DNA of 64,000 nt from Pohlia nutans. Lineage: Eukaryota > Streptophyta > Bryopsida > Bryales > Mniaceae. Position numbers and translations under genes: made by a program. Shown one piece after another: positions 12,046-23,790 of the stretch. Position 1 is the stretch's first letter. Each line of letters begins with the position of its first letter. Where the stretch lies: NCBI GenBank assembly GCA_022496805.1, contig CM040085.1:29541811-29605810 (forward strand), written 5' to 3'. Below the pieces are notes generated by a model. The model did no database searches, was not told where the DNA came from, and saw only the letters and a list, made by a program, of their open reading frames with translations.

Positions 12046-12277
12046 TTAAAGGACCAAGTAGTCTAAATAGGACCTCATTTTTTTTTTTAATAATTTCTAA
12101 GTAGGTCCTGTGTGGAGTTCCATTTGTTTAAATCTATTTGATTTTTGACCAACACATACAATGTTCTTCATTGATTCCAATGATATAAAATTCGGTCTTA
12201 TCTTAATTATATTTTCCACAATATGATCAATTGAATTTGACATTTAAAACCGTGCATCTTGGTCATTGAGGGGTTAA
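12046..12277. mobile_element. TTAA element family F, copy 1
   Basis: 232 bp ending GGTCATTGAGGGGTTAA. The interior (AAGTAGGTCCTG, TGATATAAAATTCGGTC, ACAATATGATCAATTGAATT) matches copies in introns 2 and 4 of the phosphatase gene (59326-59542, and inverted 63558-63785). The left end has lost the CCCC. Confidence 0.65.
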
Positions 12278-13575
12278 ATAAAATAAATGTACTTAGAAAC
12301 TAGTGGACTCCGCGATGAAGTTGTTCAAATACTATATAGTATATTGAAATTCATTGAAAACATATTATCAAATAAAAACTTCCCCTTTGAAGTTGTCTCC
12401 GACTCTAAGTTCTCTTCCAAAGACTATAAAAATATCAAATAAAAAAACCTTTTGTCAAATTCTAAAAGTGTAAAATAAAAGTAAAAAATAAAAACCTCCT
12501 CAATAACATTGTCTCCAATCCTAAGCAGACTCTCCAAAAATAATAAATCATCAAAAATAAAAGTTATCGACTAAAAATCCTCAATCTTGTAAAAGGTTAA
12601 AAGTAAAACGGTAAATTAAAATAAGCTATTCATATAAAAGTAAATGACTTTTATATAAAAATAAAAGACTATATGTAAACATGAATTCTATATGGAACCA
12701 TCTTAGTGATCAGATACACACGTACAAACACCAAAAGTAAACCAAAAATGTCGAGCCCACAAAAGCTTTTAACGAGGCCGCATCCAATAAGTTCGTTGAT
12801 GAGGAACCTAAGCAGCCCGGGCTCTTCAAATGGGTTGTTTGCTAAGAAATTTTAATATATAAAATGTACTCTCTACTTTATTGTGAAAAACAAGGATATT
12901 GAAAAATGAATATTTAGAAATCTGGGCACCAAATAAATGAATATGAAATCTGGACACGTTAGCAACAACGATGGACACTAAAAATTGGCAAGGCTGTAGA
13001 GGTTTTTGACAAGGCCACAACCAATACGTTTGTTGGCAAGGAAATAGTGGGGTTCCTCGCCTGGGGTCTCCAAATGGACCGTTCGACAAGTAACAATGCA
13101 GATGTGCTAATGTTCTTTAATATATAATATGTTCTCTCTACTTTATTGTGAAAAAAATGAGGATCTTGAAAAATGAATATTTAGGAACCTGAACACCAAA
13201 CGTACTATCTCCCCAAAAAAATAAAAAATAAAATTAGCCTCTCCAAACTTCCTCAATGTAAAAAAGACACCTAGAAATGTTGAGTTCACATAGGTTTTCG
13301 ATGAGACCGCAATCAATAAGACCCTTCGCGAGGAAACGATGGAGTTCTCCAAGCAACCTCAGGTCTCCAAATGGGCCGTTTAGCGAGTAACGGTGTGGAT
13401 GCTCTAAGAAATTTTAATATATAATATATTCTCTCTACTTTATTGTGAAAATTAGGATCTTTAAAATGGAATATTTAGGAATCTGATAATGCACCAGATA
13501 ATGTACAACCCCCAATAAAGAAAAAACAGAAAGCAAAAAAAAGAAAGAAAAAGTGAGCAGCAGCAGCTACGAGAA
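12278..13575. other. No gene; three diverged direct repeats
   Basis: Segments around 12840-12910, 13090-13180 and 13390-13480 each contain TAATATATAAWATGTWCTCT, then CTACTTTATTGTGAAAA, then GAATATTTAGRAATCTG, followed or preceded by CAAATGGGCCGTTYAGC-like sequence. This is a direct repeat of about 270-300 bp, three copies, with no coding. Confidence 0.5.
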
Positions 13576-13956
13576 AACTAATGCATGGAGTCTGACATCC
13601 ACATGGCTCGAGATCTCACATCCGATCGCAGCCGTCGATGCAACGGACGGCTCGCAAAAAATCGGCAACTCGAGAACTCCCGTAAGATGTACGCAGGGCG
13701 AAGATCCCAAGCCCTAATTCCAGGCTCGATCTGATCCGTCGGATGGTCGATCGGACGGCCGGGGCATCGCCGCTGTGGCCCCCGTTCGAGGCTAGATCTT
13801 TGGTGCTGTGTGCCGTGTGCGGGGTGTCTTGTGGAGAAGACCTTCGCCCCGTTCATTCCTCTCTCTCTCTCAGTTTCTTCGTGGAGCCTCTCGGTGTGCT
13901 CGGCTCGTTCTTTGCTTTCTCTTTGCTTTTTTTTTTTTTTTCCCCTCTCCCTTCTT

Positions 13957-13961
13957 TGCAG
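13957..13961 (+). promoter_or_regulatory. Probable 5' UTR intron acceptor of eIF5A
   Basis: A long T-rich tract from 13919 runs into CTTCTTTGCAG, 14 bases before the eIF5A start codon, which is a strong splice acceptor. The donor was not located. Confidence 0.5.
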
Positions 13962-13975
13962 GCTCGCTTTTCATC

Positions 13976-15090
13976 ATGTCTGACGACGAGCATCATTTCG
14001 AGTCCAAGGCCGACGCCGGAGCGTCCAAGACCTTCCCTCAGCAGGCCGGAACCATCCGCAAGGGCGCTTACCTCGTCATCAAGGGCCGCCCCTGCAAGGT
14101 TTGTGCTAACACACAAATTTTTTGGTGTATTTCTGGTTTTTGTGTTTTTTCTTGGTTTTTTGGGGTTTACGGTTGTTTGTATCAGTGTTTTTGTGGCGGT
14201 AATACGGAAGGCAGTTGGAAACCTAGGGTGATGTTTTTAGCGTGTCTTAGGGTTTGGTTTTTGGATCTAATGCTGGCGGAGATTTCAGGTTGTGGAAGTT
14301 TCTACCTCGAAGACCGGAAAGCACGGACACGCGAAGTGCCACTTCGTCGCTATCGATATCTTCACCGGGAAGAAGCTCGAGGATATTGTGCCTTCTTCTC
14401 ACAATTGTGACGTAAGTGAATTATTTTCTTTTATGTGATTTTGTTATGAATTAACTCATAGGGATTCCATATTACAAAATATAACTTGTTTGCTTTTTTT
14501 GCCTTTCTTTTTGTTATCAGGTTCCGGAGGTCGTGCGTACCGATTACCAGCTCATCGACGTGTCTGACGATGGATTTGTGAGTGCTTGACGACTGTTAGG
14601 TTTTATTCCATCTTTTGTGTTTCGTTATCTTCCTGGTGCTCCTTGATGTATCTCTTGTTTGCTTGATGAGATGCCTCTTGTGAGGACTGTTGATTATGGA
14701 GACTTTTAGTTTGTGGTATGAAACGATTAATTCATTGTCAAGATCGATGGGAATTAATGATTGCTTTTCTTTTTGTTCAGGTGAGTCTGCTCACCGATTC
14801 TGGTGAAACCAAGGATGATCTGAAGCTGCCAACTGACGAGGCTCTTCTTAGTCAGGTACGATTGGAGTTCATATGTAGATTTACTTCTGGTATTTAAAGT
14901 CTGACTTAATCCAGATATTTGAACATTATTTACAATCTGTAAAGATATTTACACATCGTGTATTTTTGTGCTGGTGCAGCTGAAGCAAGGTTTCGGCGAG
15001 GGAAAAGATCTTGTCGTGACCGTGATGTCCGCTATGGGTGAGGAGCAGATCGCGGCCCTGAAGGATGTGGGAGGCAAGAACAACAATTAG
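13976..15090 (+). CDS. eIF5A: Eukaryotic translation initiation factor 5A, five exons
   Basis: Binds the ribosome between the P and E sites and promotes peptide-bond formation at difficult sequences; it acts in the cytosol and needs hypusine for activity. Exons are 13976-14098, 14289-14411, 14521-14577, 14781-14855 and 14980-15090. All joints are phase 0 with GT-AG introns. The product is 162 aa, close to the usual 158-160 for plants. It begins [19 protein letters not shown], carries the hypusine loop [12 protein letters not shown] (modified Lys about 52), then [20 protein letters not shown] and [17 protein letters not shown] near the end. No lesions are seen. Exons are GC-richer than the flanks. 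A 5' UTR intron is likely. It is a single-copy housekeeping gene here with no obvious partner. Confidence 0.97.
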
Positions 15091-16022
15091 ATAAGGAAAT
15101 CCGCAGTTCCAGCAGTCATTGAAGGCAGTGATGTGATAGGTTATTCTTATTTTCTTATGTGGCACTGGATGGTCCATGATGTTTTTTTAAGTCATATCTC
15201 AGTTTGAGAGAGGAGAGCTATTTGTGGATGGGGTCATCGAAGGCCAAACTCGCTACTCTCAGGAAGTCGTTCTCCGTCCTACATGAATATTAGATGTCAA
15301 TGTAGAATGTGAAAGGAAGAATTTGGAGAGGGTACAAGCAGTCTTCGGAAGAGAGGAGGGGACTGGACTTGTGGTGCCAACAGTAATCAAAATGGAATTG
15401 CTGGATAACAAATAGGCCACTATAGAATACATTTACTGTTGGGGTTTTTTAATTATGGATTTATAAAGTCTGCGGAAGCTTTTGGAAAGAGGAATCAATT
15501 GTTTACTCATCTACTGTCAGCGCTACTTCTTAAATTTGTTCCATTCTGTTATGTCACAAAGTAGGCTGTCTATATGCTTAACATATGTGGCCGTAAGGTA
15601 CGAGAATTGCTGGCTGGATTGTTGTAGGGTCGCTACTTTCATTTTGTACTTTGCTGAATACTTAGTACAGTGGAGATCCTGTCCTTTTCAACTACTACAA
15701 AATCAAGTGTTTGGGACAAAATCCACCATCAATTGGAGGCCTAGCCTACAGAAGAGTCTTGTACTCTTTTCTGTAACTCTGCAACCACGTTAGAGCAACC
15801 TGCAGAGTTCTGTATGTTGTCGTTTTTCGAGGAAGTTCTGGGATGTACTGGTGATGTAGTACATATTATCCACATCAAATAATAAGCTGGATGAAATCGT
15901 TTATCTTATTTTAGTGTTTCTTCCACTACTGTACATCTCAGGAATGGAAGATTCTTTCATAGTTCTTATTCCCTCTCGGATATGTATTTCTGAGAAATGT
16001 GGATATGGACCTGTTGCATGTT
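15091..16022. other. eIF5A 3' UTR and downstream; no further gene
   Basis: Unique sequence after the eIF5A stop. The open frame at 15482-15793 (+) has no recognisable features. Confidence 0.4.
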
Positions 16023-16493
16023 TTAACCCCTAAACGGCAAACCGCCCAGAAAGTGGGCGGTGGGCGATGTACAGAATCACACATTTTTCTCATCCGTCAT
16101 TGACTTTTTGCAGTGTGGAATTTTACTTTATATTTATGGCAAGTTAGCTACATGCATGTGTGAACGGATTAGAAAGGGCATGATTTGTGAATTTTTATGC
16201 CTCATTTCATGTTGTGATGCACTAAAAATCTCTAGGATCTTAGTTCAAGAGTGTTCAAAAGTGCTCTTGAAAAGGTCAACTCATAAAATTAAGCAATCCA
16301 AACTCTCCAAAAATCACTACACTTACAATATTACATTTCAACGGAGCACAACAAATTTCATATAGAAATAATGGTGACACCAATCATAGATAGAATCAAA
16401 AAAATTCGTATCAAGTTCTATTAAGTTCTAAATATCCCTCTTAGATAAATTTAATAAGAGATCTTTGAAATTATGGGGACCTTTAGGGGTTGA
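16023..16493. mobile_element. TTAA element family C, inverted copy
   Basis: 471 bp. The left end TTAACCCCTAAACGGCAAAC is followed by a CCGCCC/GGGCGG hairpin; the right end is GGACCTTTAGGGGTTGAA (terminal TTAA decayed to TTGA). It is the inverse of 61887-62465 over most of its length. Confidence 0.75.
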
Positions 16494-16771
16494 AGGTAGA
16501 CTTCCATGTTGGATGGGTGATTGGTAAAGGCACTAAACGACAAATACTTCCCCGATCGGTTTAGGTGGAAGCCGTGTTAGGGTTAGGTTGACTCTGCAAC
16601 CTTCCGCCGATGCATCGGGCATATAAGCTCTTAGTGTTCTAGTTTTTTCATTTCCACCCAGCATCAGTGAGGTTGTTCACCCTCAGCAGCCTGTTCACAC
16701 AGCAAATGACTTGTGCAGCACGGTAATCTCTTGATGGCGGCTTAGTGGTGGTTGCTTGGTGGTGGTCGCTA

Positions 16772-17076
16772 AGGTTGAGACACCCATTCCCGACCATGTA
16801 CACAAAACCAACTACCCTAGATTCTTGCCTAATTTCTAGATTTTGAAAGGGAAGATGTACCTCATTTGTACATTAGAGCGTATGATTGGTTTTTGGTAAA
16901 CCTACAACTTCCACTTTGAAAATTTGTACTTATTCAAATAATTATCAAAAAAATTAAATTAAATATGGAATTTTTTTAAATTCTTATTGCTAAAAGAGGA
17001 AAAAATTCAAAATATCGATTCATTTATCCCAAGTATAGTGCATGTCTTAAGTGGTCGGGAATGGGTGTCTCTACCT
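16772..17076. mobile_element. TA-flanked MITE (AGGTNGAGACACCC ends), copy 1
   Basis: 305 bp with inverted ends AGGTTGAGACACCCATTCCC and its complement, flanked by TA on both sides (16770-16771, 17077-17078). Related ends occur at 47222-47637. TA flanks suggest Tc1/mariner-type mobilisation (inference). Confidence 0.65.
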
Positions 17077-17078
17077 TA

Positions 17079-18837
17079 GGAGTCAAATTATTGTGAAGGA
17101 TGGTGCTGTGGAGAGCTTCAAGGGTGTACAGTCAGGTATAAGATGGTTACGAATTCTTGGATTCAGTTGTGATTTGTGGGAACTTTGGAAGGCCCATGTA
17201 TGCTAAAAAATGAATGGAATTTCAATTGTAAATTGCATTGGAATCACACTAAAGTCTACTTTATCATCATTACATATACACATATAATTGAAAATCATAC
17301 AATTTTTTTGATGTTTTCTATATACTATCTACCATTTAGTGTTGCCATCATTTGTGAAAATTGCAACTTGTATGTAATAGTACATATTAAAAATGAACCT
17401 TCACAATTGCTTTAGAGATACTTGATCCCATACCACTTGAACTACTTGTATGATTTCTTACTTGTTCTTTACGTTAATGCAAAAAATCTTTGACTATCTT
17501 TGACAGGTTCACTATGAAATGATAGATAGTGTTTAAAAGAAATCCAAATGTTCTTATTTTAAATAATTATGTTTTCACTTATCATGAAGTTGAAGCACGC
17601 TTCATTGCAATTCCAATGCAATTTGTGGTTTCAAAATCGGTTCACCTGTGAGCATGCTAGAGCTTTCTAAAAATTGTTGAACTTTCTAATGAAAACTGAT
17701 TGAAAAATTCGTAAGCATGTTGTACCTGACTGTACATTTATTGAAAGGTGAGTCTCGAAACCCATGCTACAACTTATTGTAAAATGTACACTTGATTTTT
17801 TGTTTTTTGGGGACAAAAGGAGCTTTATTCCAATACATTTCTACGGAAGAAAACAACAACTGATCCAGGACCCAAGTAGGGACCGGCGAGAACAATGCAC
17901 ACTTGTTTTTTTAAACTTTAACTTCTTATAATCGTGCAAAATTGGCTTCTATTAATACAAATAAGTCATAATAGCAGTCTTTGTTGGCTCAAATGTTTGT
18001 GGGTTAGTTGGAAAAATGGATCAATAAAATTGTAGGATAGGTTTTAGGTTATAGTAGATTGGTTAGCTATGTTGTATCGTCACAATTCTATGATTGTAGA
18101 TTAGTTAGCTTTGTTCATTGTCACAAGTCTTTCCCATTGTTATCTCAAAGCATAATCTTGTTAAAAAAAAATTGGGAAACTAGAACTGTGTTGTTCAATT
18201 AGTATCACAACACAATTTTATAAGTTTATGCATATCAGTAGTTGTGTTACATCATGAGTGTCAATGTTTGTGTAAAATATTAGAAATGCAGAGTGTTATT
18301 TTTTTTAAGTCAGTTAATTCCATAACCTAAATAGTTTGCAACAATTATGTAATTGCTTGGCTTTAAGATTTGTAGCAATTTTGCAACCAATCTCTCTGTG
18401 TAACTAGATGCATCACATGTTGTAATAGTCCATTGGCATTAATGTAGACTTTGTAACTATGTGCAATCTCAGGGAGTGCACATAAAGTTAAGAGTAGGAA
18501 TCACGTGAGTGCGTACTTTTGACCCCCCTATGTATGTACCTAAAAAATCATTTAAAAATTGTAAAAAAAATGAAGTTGTTAAACACAATCTAAAGTTCTT
18601 GTTGTATAAATTTCAAAAAATAATCACTTGTAAATAATTTTAGATTGATTTTTGAAGCAAAAAAAAACACATTTTAGTTCAAACTCCTATCATTTTTTTT
18701 TATAAGATTCAAAAAAATTTTGGTCCTGAAATTTTTACCAAATGATAGATATATACGTAATGATTTAGCACTTAAAAAATCTTAATTTAAAAACTCTTTT
18801 AAGGCTAAGTATTGTAGGGGGTATGCTATTAAAATGC
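17079..18837. other. No recognisable gene
   Basis: AT-rich with no family features in any frame. GTAGGGGGTATGCTATTAAA at 18814 could be an element end interrupted by the foldback insertion, but no partner end was found. Confidence 0.35.
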
Positions 18838-18841
18838 ACTC

Positions 18842-19405
18842 AACGCGCAATTCGCTATTTATGCACTTGGCCAAGTGCGGTCATTTCATAAACATACTTG
18901 ACTTTAAAAAAAATTGGTTAAAAAGTTCTCTAAAAACATCAATGTTGTCATTCTACAATCACTTAAATTGTAAATAAATAATTATTTTAATTATTTTTTA
19001 TTCTTATCTTTATCTTATCTTTATCTTTTCTTTTATCTTTTCTTTTTTATCTTGATTTCTTTCTTGTCTTCTTTCTTGTCTCCCTCTTGTCTTTCTTTTG
19101 TCTTTCTTTTTGTCTTCCTTGTCTTTTTTCTCTTCTACTTTTTCTTCAGTTGTGGCTGCTGAACCCTAAACAATGGGAGCAAACCCAAAATAAAATAAAA
19201 TAAAAAATAAAAAAATAAAAAATAAAATAAAAAAATAAAAAATAAAAAATAAAAATAAAAAAAATAAAAATATATATATTGGGTTGACGATGGGGTGTTG
19301 CTGAACCCGAATCGGCAGCCGCCAAAAAAAAAAAAAATCTACTTTTGGTTGGTTGTGGGGTGCTGCTGAACCCTAAATGGCGGCCGCCCAAAAAAATAAA
19401 AATAA

Positions 19406-19456
<51 letters not shown>

Positions 19457-20360
19457 TTTTGGGGGGGTTTTTTTTTTTGAAATTTTTCTATTTTTAGCCT
19501 CAGATGTGCGGCCGCGCACCCTATGACCCTCCCATCTCTCTTCTCCCTCTTCCCTCTCCTCATGTATATAGGGGAGAGGAGAGGGGAGGGAGAGGGAGTG
19601 GAAGAGTGAATGGGAGAGACCCTCTCCTCCACCCTATATATATGAGGAGAGGGGAGGGAGAGGGAGTGGACGAGTGAATGGGAGAGACCCTCTCCTCTCC
19701 CCTATATATATGAGGAGAGGGGAGGGAGATGGAGAGGAGATGAACATAGAGAGAGAGATGAAGATGGAGAGAGAGATGAAGAGGGAGATGAAGATGGAAA
19801 TGAGGGAGATGGGAGGGTTTTAGATGCGCGGCCGCGCACCCTAGCGGCTAAAAATAGAAATTTTTCAAAAAAACACCAAATTTTTTTTATTTTTATTTTT
19901 GTTTTTATTTATTTATTTATTTATTTTGGGCGGCCAACATTTAAGGTTCAGCAGCACCCCATGGTCAACCCAAAAAAAAAAATAAGTTTTTTTTTTTTTT
20001 TTTTTTTTTTTTTGGTTTGCTCCCATTGTTTAGGGTTCAGCAGCCACAACTGAAGAAAAAGTAGAAGAAAAAAAGGACAAGGAATACCAAAAGGAAGACA
20101 AAAGAAAGACAGGAAGAAAGACAAGAGGGAGACAAGAAAGAAGAGAAGAAAGAAGACAAGAAAGAAATCAAGATAAAAAAGAAAAGATAAAGATAAGAAT
20201 AAAAAATAATTAAAATAATTATTTGTTTACAATGTAAGGGATTGAAGAAAGACAATAATCGTCGTGTTTTAAAAAAAAAAGTTAAACAAAAAAAAATTAT
20301 GCGCTTGGGGACCAAGTGCATAATTATATGGCCAAGTGCGTAAATAGCGAATTGTGTCTT
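18842..20360. mobile_element. Foldback DNA transposon with 4 bp target duplication, copy 2
   Basis: A 1519 bp element starting AACGCGCAATTCGC and ending with the inverse, flanked by direct ACTC (18838-18841 and 20361-20364). It has the same ordered blocks as copy 1 in both arms, including CACTTGGCCAAGTG, the CTGAACCCTAAACAATGGGAG block and GCGGCCGCGCACC on both sides of the centre. The centre has two head-to-tail copies of a segment with CCTATATATATGAGGAG and a purine-rich GAGATGAAGATGGA tail. No coding capacity. Confidence 0.85.
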
Positions 20361-20823
20361 ACTCACGTGTATTCCTAATCTTAACTTTAAGTGCACTCCC
20401 CAACTCTGCAATTTCATTTTGTACATAATTTCAAGCAATTTTTTTGTGTAATCGTTTGGTTATTGTACTTGGTTTTCTTCAAGTCTAGTTTTGAGATTTT
20501 AATTTTAATTTTTGAAAATTGGTTTCAAAATAATTAATTGATTGTATTTTTTAATTTATTTTTGATTTATAAATGGTTTTTGAATCGTTTATTTGATTTC
20601 ATTATTTGAAATGGCTCTTTGGATCCTTTTTATGTTTATTCTTGACAAAATGACTCTTCAATTTTAATTACTATTAATTCACTATTGGTAATGGTGTTCT
20701 CTTATGTCATATTTCTTGGATTTAATTTAGTATGCTAATCATTGATTAATCTAGTATTAACTAATATAATAATATGTCCAATTTCAAACGGCCTCCCAAA
20801 GGACGTCTGTTGATGTGAATTGA

Positions 20824-21857
20824 AATCCAGAGGCAATCAACTTTGAAAATGTAGAATTTGGAAACATCCAGGGAGAAGAAGATGGGAAGGTTTACAAGCA
20901 AGGAAGATGGAGCTTACCAAATACATTGGCTTTTATTCAAGCAAAGAGGGTAGATTTTGATATATACGAGCCTACAAAAGTGCAGGGTGTGCAAATGACT
21001 ACTACATCAGGTCATTGGAAAGCAATGGCCACTGATTTGTAGAGTAAAGGCGTGCATCATAACACGCAGCAAATTCAAGACAAATGGGAGCAATTAGTTC
21101 CAGATTTCAAGAGGGTTCATGATTGTGAGAAGAAAATACCATTTGGTAAGCCAAGTTACTTTGCCATGAGTCCTCAGGAGAAAAAAGACTAGCCACGCAA
21201 TAGATTTCCTAAATCATCATTAGGCCAAATTCTCTATATTGCTATGCTCGAGTGGTATCCAAAATCTTCACAGTCAGTGGATACTGGAGATTTACCAGTA
21301 GATAGTGGAACTATTTCAAAAGGTATTTACCATGATTCCTATACTTTATGTTTACCTTTATTTGAATATTATAAATATTTGCTAGTCATAAATACCTACA
21401 TATCATGGATGAGATTTTTTTACAACATGTATAGAGTTTCTTGCAACATTCATCATGCATATTGTGTACATTGTTTCTTATAAAGTCTAATAAATGTATT
21501 CATATTTTTCACAGATGTTAGTGAATCGTCAAGCGATTATTCCACCAAAAAGAGGCGCTTATCATTAAAAGCAGCAGATGGAGTATTAGCCTCAATGGAC
21601 GAGACAAGAACTGAACTCACACAAGCTATGACTGGAGGAAACGATTGTGAGGATTTTCGGCACAAAGAAATTATGGAAATGAAAAAAAAGGGCTAGAGTT
21701 AAAAGAACTTCGTCATCATGATATGGTGCAACTTGAGCAATCAAGAATTGCTAGTGGTGCAGGGAATGGAAAAGGATACGTGGATACTCTTTTGAGCTTG
21801 GGGGATACTATGAAAGCTATTGGAAGTGCTCTGGCGAATAGACAGAATTCTGCATGA
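20824..21857 (+). pseudogene. Harbinger MYB/SANT-like accessory protein, decayed
   Basis: PIF/Harbinger elements encode a second, MYB-like (trihelix) protein that binds the element ends and imports the transposase. Exon 1 (about 20824-21322) carries GRWSLPNTLAFIQAK, SGHWKAMATDL, IQDKWEQLVPDFKRVHD and KPSYFAM, the three-helix DNA-binding pattern. A GT-AG intron (21323-21514) leads to exon 2 (21515-21857) with an acidic, coiled C-terminus ending LGDTMKAIGSALANRQNSA. Damage: TAG after MATDL, TAG after SPQEKKD, and a frameshift in an 8-A run near 21685. It lies just upstream of its transposase partner in the same orientation, the usual two-gene layout. The start codon is not identifiable. Confidence 0.8.
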
Positions 21858-22644
21858 ATATTATGAAGTTATGAACAATATTACATGTATCACTAGTTGA
21901 TTTTTAAGTAATTAATGAAAATGATTGACTTTTAATATTGATAACAAAATTACCATTTTCATTCATATTCTTATCAGTCAAGTCTTATGATATTCTTCTT
22001 TTGAATTTTAAATAATTCAATGTTTGATTTCCTTTTTGTTAAACATTGATTCACCAATGACTTATTTAATTACTAATTTTCAATAATAGATGGATCGATT
22101 TGTTCTCAAAATTAATTTGTAGTGCTTTGCTTTGCCATCAATTGATCTTTTGATTAGTAGGTGATTTTCAAATGTACTATGTATTTTTTGTTCATCTATT
22201 TAGCAGTTTCACCATGTGGTTTTTATTCATTTTAACATTTTTTTTCCTTACTATATGAAGGGCATGCAATATGGTGGAACCAACACTTTTGGCTTCAGTT
22301 GCAGCGATGGGAGGAGTAAACATAGCTCTTGGCACTATGGTACAACTGACAACAAAGGATTTGTTTAATGGAGATTCAAAAAGAAAGACGCAATCAGTAT
22401 CATCCTTGAGGCATTTAAAAAGAAAGAGGATGTCAGATGAAATCCTACCAATCCTTCTCTCTATTTTGGAATGTGAATTATTGTTCTATCCACTACTAGA
22501 AAATATGTGTCCAAAACAACAAAAAATCAACAGAGAATTGTTGATAATGGGAGTTGATTTGGACAAGTTGATCTGGACATCTTTCAACAGAGATACGTTG
22601 TTTGATTTTTGTTGTTTTGGTCAGAAAAATTTAACTACACAAAA

Positions 22645-22850
22645 ATAATAATTCTACTACCCAAAATAAAAATTTCAGCTTCCCATACCATAATTTTCCG
22701 GATGCCCGGATGAATTTTTTTGGCTGCCCGGACAAAAATTTCCGGCTACCCAGACAGAAATTTTCAACTACCCAGAAAAAATTCCCGCTGCCCAAACTGT
22801 AGTTTTCAACTGCCTGTGCCACAATTTCCGGTTGCCAAGACTACCATGTC
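22645..22850. repeat. Subterminal short repeats of the CACTA element
   Basis: Seven or so imperfect units of about 26 bp around the theme GCTGCCCGGACAAAAATTTCC, each ending in a CTACCC/CTGCCC step. Subterminal arrays of this kind are where CACTA accessory proteins bind in studied families; here that role is inference. Confidence 0.65.
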
Positions 22851-22857
22851 CTAACAT

Positions 22858-22955
22858 CTCCGCCCACCGGGTTTGATCACGAGACCTCCTACATGATGTC
22901 TACAAGATCTTACCAACAGACCATTGCTGAGTTGCTTTGTACCACAACCGATTAC
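22858..22955 (-). repeat. Possible tRNA-derived SINE head
   Basis: On the minus strand GGTCTGTTGGTAAGATC (box A-like) is followed 25-30 bases later by GTGATCAAACCCGG (box B-like). Spacing and content fit a tRNA-derived SINE promoter, but no tail or target duplication was found. Confidence 0.35.
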
Positions 22956-23169
22956 TTATTGTTACTTATAAATGCCGACATCAAAAATTTGGACTTTTGA
23001 CAATTTCAGTATACTTTGAAGGCTTTTTTCTCCTTCATACGGTGTCCGATTTTAATACAAATTATTGGAAAAGTTGCGTTTTAAGTCTAGTATTAGTGGT
23101 AAAGTTTTTACTTTGATCCAATATGTTGTGAAGTTTTTATAGACATTTTAGTAGAAGGGGGTTCAACAA

Positions 23170-23790
23170 AAAATAACTTTTGTCTTTGATACCCAAAAAA
23201 TATGTTTTTAGAAAATTTTAGAATTTTTTTTTAGATATAGAAAAAAGCTTGCCTAATCCACTTCAAAAAAAAAATTGAAAAAGAAAAAGTTTTTGACATC
23301 GCTAAAAGTATCCAAAGTCTGCTGTTGAAAAAAAACAGCTCCCAGCCATCAAAATTTCGTCGAAAAAAAAATATTTTTGGAAATTTTTGAAACTTTTTAT
23401 ACATATAGAAAAAAGCCTGCCTAATCCACTGCAAAAAGAAAAATTGAAAAAAAACAATTTTTGACATTGCTAAAAATATCCAAAGTCTGCTGTGGAAAAA
23501 AAACACCTCTTAGCCATCAAAATTTAGTTGAAAAGGAAATATTTTTCGAATTTTCCGAAATTTTTTCTAGGTACAGAAAAAAGCCTGCCTAATCCAATGC
23601 AAAAAAAAACTGAAGAAAAAAATGTTTTTGACATCGCTAAAAATATCCAAAGTCTATTGTAGAAAAAAAACAGCTCCCAGCCATCAAAATTTCGTTGAAA
23701 AAAAAATATTTATGGAATTTTTTGAAACTTTTTGTAAGTACAAATAAAAGATCCACTCCCAAAAAAAATTGAAAAAATATTTTATTTTTG
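23170..23790. repeat. Tandem array with about 169 bp period inside the CACTA element
   Basis: Three full units and one partial unit. Anchors GCCTGCCTAATCCA recur at about 23249, 23418 and 23587, and AGCCATCAAAATTTCG-like sequences recur with the same spacing. Units differ by small indels in A runs. Confidence 0.85.

Noticed and set aside
13743..14410. ORFs of 162 and 200 aa overlapping the first eIF5A exons
   Set aside because: Out-of-frame or intron-reading shadows of eIF5A; the spliced 162 aa eIF5A model explains the region.
19146..20438. Phe/Ile/Tyr-rich ORFs in foldback copy 2
   Set aside because: They arise from A/T-rich tracts and polypyrimidine arms, with no codon bias or domain.
23170..23790. 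CRISPR-like array
   Set aside because: Eukaryotic DNA; units are contiguous 169 bp repeats without spacers.
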